DNA of 6,895 nt from Candidatus Uhrbacteria bacterium (GTDB lineage Bacteria; Patescibacteriota; Patescibacteriia; UBA9934; UBA11717), in assembly GCA_003509895.1 (NCBI GenBank), contig DOMJ01000007.1:1-6895 (forward strand), given 5' to 3'. The translations under genes and the position numbers were made by a program. Under the pieces are notes generated by a model, which was given only the letters and a program-made list of their open reading frames with translations, did no database searches and was not told the DNA's origin. Shown here piece by piece: positions 5,190-6,895 of the stretch; positions within the stretch are counted from its first letter, which is position 1, and each line of letters opens with the position of its first letter.

Positions 5190-5773
5190 GAGTGACTCGG
5201 GTTCCGTGCTCGCTTGTAGCGACTTCGTGCATGTTGTGTGGGTGCTTTTCTTTTTCCGGGAGTCGCCTGATCTACCTCTATTTTTACCTTAAAAGGATCG
5301 CGCTTATTGCGTCTACGTACTTGGCGAGCAATCAGTCCCACGGCCTTTTCTACAATAAACTCCATATCCTCGTACTCTGACCATTGTTTTACATCCCTCA
5401 ACGGCGCCCACTTACGACCACGGATTTTCTCCCCTTGCTTGGCTGCCACATGAACACGCTTAAACCGTGCATTTTCAGGCGCTTCAAACAAAAAATAATG
5501 AATATCCTTTTTTATGGTGTCGCCTTTACGTACGTATCTATCTTCAAATGTAATCTGAATGTTTCCGAGCTTTCTCACAAGACGCAATCCCTTGAGTCCC
5601 GTTTCCTCGTACACCTCACGCCTGGCGGTCTGTTCTATACTCTCCCCTTTTTCCACATGCCCCTTTGGAAAGGTCATTTTTCCAACCGAATCACGCACAA
5701 AGGCTACGTCCACGCCTCGCTTGGTTACTTTGTAGATAATTCCTCCGGATGAAACTTCTTGGCGAATAGCCAT
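5186..5773 (-). CDS. NUDIX hydrolase with a basic C-terminal tail
   Basis: This 195-residue protein belongs to the NUDIX superfamily, which cleaves nucleoside diphosphates linked to another moiety. The box G-x5-E-x7-R-E-V-x-E-E-x-G-L is complete: G38, E44, R52, E53, E56, E57, G59, L60. The metal-binding glutamates are therefore present. FPKGHVEKGES (35-45) resembles the diadenosine-polyphosphate hydrolase/MutT branch, but the substrate cannot be read from sequence. Residues 151-195 form a tail with 15 Arg/Lys out of 45, probably disordered and possibly nucleic-acid binding. The frame is open upstream to an ATG at 5890, but that would add 39 residues overlapping the S41 gene; ATG 5773 places the family's first beta-strand (SSGGIIYK) at the N-terminus. 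It follows the protease by 16 bp and overlaps the EI24-like gene by 4 bp (ATGA). Confidence 0.9.
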   Translation of the reverse strand: MAIRQEVSSGGIIYKVTKRGVDVAFVRDSVGKMTFPKGHVEKGESIEQTARREVYEETGLKGLRLVRKLGNIQITFEDRYVRKGDTIKKDIHYFLFEAPENARFKRVHVAAKQGEKIRGRKWAPLRDVKQWSEYEDMEFIVEKAVGLIARQVRRRNKRDPFKVKIEVDQATPGKRKAPTQHARSRYKRARNPSHS

Positions 5774-5789
5774 AGGGTTCAACAATAAT

Positions 5790-6895
5790 CTAACAACAAG
5801 CCTTTTCTCCCTGCAAAATACGAATAGCACGTTCAAATTGCGTATCAATCCCATCGGCAACGTCCTCTTCCGTGAATGTAACCTCTTCATCCGGTGTAAT
5901 TCCCTGCTTATTAATGGATCGCCCCTGCGGCGTTAGCCATTCTGCGATGGTAATTTTGAGAGCTGATCCGTCAGAGAGTTCTCGATACTCTTGTACGGAT
6001 CCCTTTCCAAACGTTTGCATACCAATAATGATCGCCGACGCGTAGTCCTGCAAAGCCCCTGCCACAATCTCGGTCGCCGAAGCACTCCCCTCATTTACAA
6101 TCACAACCGTTGGAATGCCTTTTAATCGAGCAACACCCTGTGACTTCAGGTCTCTCATAACGCCGTCTTCTCCCCGTTCTATGACGACCGTATTATTCCC
6201 GATCCACTCACCCGCGACAATCACCGCTTGCTCTAAAAATCCACCGGGGTTGTTACGCATATCAACAACCAAGCCCGTAGCGCCCTGAGACAACACGTCT
6301 AAAACCGCGTCATTAAATCTGCGCGCCGTGTCTTCATTAAAAGCAAAAATGTCTATAACCGCAATCCCATCTTCACGCACCGACCATTCCACAGAGCTAA
6401 TCTCTATAATGGCACGCTGGATAGGAACCTCCACGGCTCGATCGGCACCCACATGTGTCACCGTTAACGTGACGGTTGTTCCTCTTGGACCGCGGATCAA
6501 CCCCACGGCATCCTCTATGCTTATCCCGGCGGTTTCTGTTTCATTAATCAAGTGGATCGCGTCGCCCGCTCCAATACCGGCCAATTGTGCCGGAGAATCA
6601 CGCAAGGAAGAAACAATCACTAATTGACCGTCGCGCAGGCCGATCTCTGCACCAATTCCTTCAAACTGACCAGATAAACTTGTCTGGAAGCCTTCTGCGG
6701 CTTTTGGGTCAAAAAACGTTGTGTAGGGATCTCCTAACCCCGCAACAAGTCCGTGTAGCGCCCCATAAAACAAATCTTTTTCCGCAACGGGACCATAGAC
6801 GTAATCGTCCTGTACCTGTTGCCACACATCCCAGAACAACTGAAAATCCACATCTTCCGCAATGCGTTCCACCTCTTCCGCACCAATCACGCGTC
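5790..6895 (-). CDS. Carboxy-terminal processing protease, S41 family (5' end beyond window)
   Basis: This is a CtpA/Prc-type serine protease that trims or degrades exported proteins at the cell envelope. Residues are numbered from the first GTG at 6890. An N-terminal helical part has FWDVWQQVQDDYVY (19-32) and GLGDPYTTFFDP (51-62), a PDZ domain spans about 72-155, and the catalytic core includes VVDMRNNPGG (208-217), EGSASATEI (267-275) and TFGKGSVQ (293-300). By alignment with E. coli Prc S430/K455, the catalytic pair is S271 and K296, with the same spacing of 25. The frame stays open to the window end with no stop, and a signal or membrane anchor is not seen, so GTG 6890 is very unlikely to be the true start. 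The protein ends soon after the core with EKACC and has no extra C-terminal domain. It heads the NUDIX-EI24 unit. Confidence 0.95.
   Translation of the reverse strand, partial: RVIGAEEVERIAEDVDFQLFWDVWQQVQDDYVYGPVAEKDLFYGALHGLVAGLGDPYTTFFDPKAAEGFQTSLSGQFEGIGAEIGLRDGQLVIVSSLRDSPAQLAGIGAGDAIHLINETETAGISIEDAVGLIRGPRGTTVTLTVTHVGADRAVEVPIQRAIIEISSVEWSVREDGIAVIDIFAFNEDTARRFNDAVLDVLSQGATGLVVDMRNNPGGFLEQAVIVAGEWIGNNTVVIERGEDGVMRDLKSQGVARLKGIPTVVIVNEGSASATEIVAGALQDYASAIIIGMQTFGKGSVQEYRELSDGSALKITIAEWLTPQGRSINKQGITPDEEVTFTEEDVADGIDTQFERAIRILQGEKACC

Noticed and set aside
5384..5752. 122-codon plus-strand open frame
   Set aside because: It is antisense to the NUDIX gene, which has a perfect NUDIX box on the minus strand.
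5774..5890. 39-residue N-terminal extension of the NUDIX protein (ATG at 5890)
   Set aside because: It would overlap the S41 gene by about 100 bp and precede the family's usual N-terminus; ATG 5773 gives a standard domain boundary.

Overview
The window looks like part of a compact chromosome from an uncultured Patescibacteria (CPR) bacterium, most plausibly of the Parcubacteria side. This rests on very tight same-strand genes, missing Shine-Dalgarno motifs, MurG and MraY sequences that depart from the textbook motifs, and a small membrane protein of a kind I associate with these genomes. A lineage such as Uhrbacteria or Magasanikbacteria is possible, but I cannot fix it from the sequence. Every gene I can support is on the minus strand, so transcription runs from high to low coordinates. 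TGA is apparently used as a stop (one ATGA overlap at 5186-5189), which argues against the TGA=Gly code of Gracilibacteria and Absconditabacteria.

Layout in transcription order. (1) 6895-4446: a carboxy-terminal processing protease of family S41, cut by the window edge. It is followed after 16 bp by a NUDIX hydrolase with a strongly basic tail, and then, with a 4-bp start/stop overlap, by an EI24/CysZ-like membrane protein. (2) 4381-3938: ribosomal protein bL9, after a 64-bp gap with a possible extended -10. (3) 3937-3754: a 184-bp gap, the largest non-coding stretch, with two candidate sigma70-type promoters and a leader hairpin ahead of ribosomal protein bL27 (3753-3472). An intrinsic terminator whose stem begins inside the bL27 stop codon closes this unit. 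(4) 3415-1: a peptidoglycan-precursor and division cluster. It holds a NifU C-terminal-domain protein, an uncharacterised three-helix membrane protein, mraY, ftsW and the N-terminal half of murG, which runs off the left edge. The first four are nearly contiguous or overlapping. A 44-bp gap before murG carries an extended -10 so close to the start codon that the transcript would be nearly leaderless.

MraY makes lipid I, MurG converts it to lipid II, and FtsW polymerises lipid II at the septum, so the left half is a reduced dcw-type operon in which murD is absent from its usual place between mraY and ftsW. The right half is more miscellaneous: envelope protein quality control (S41), nucleotide or RNA-end clean-up (NUDIX), a membrane protein of unclear function, and two ribosomal proteins separated from their usual operon partners. 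I see no tRNA, rRNA, CRISPR, mobile element or sizeable repeat. The most interesting items are the altered MurG motifs, the conserved-looking membrane protein between the NifU-like gene and mraY, the leaderless-type promoters, and the bL27 leader region.
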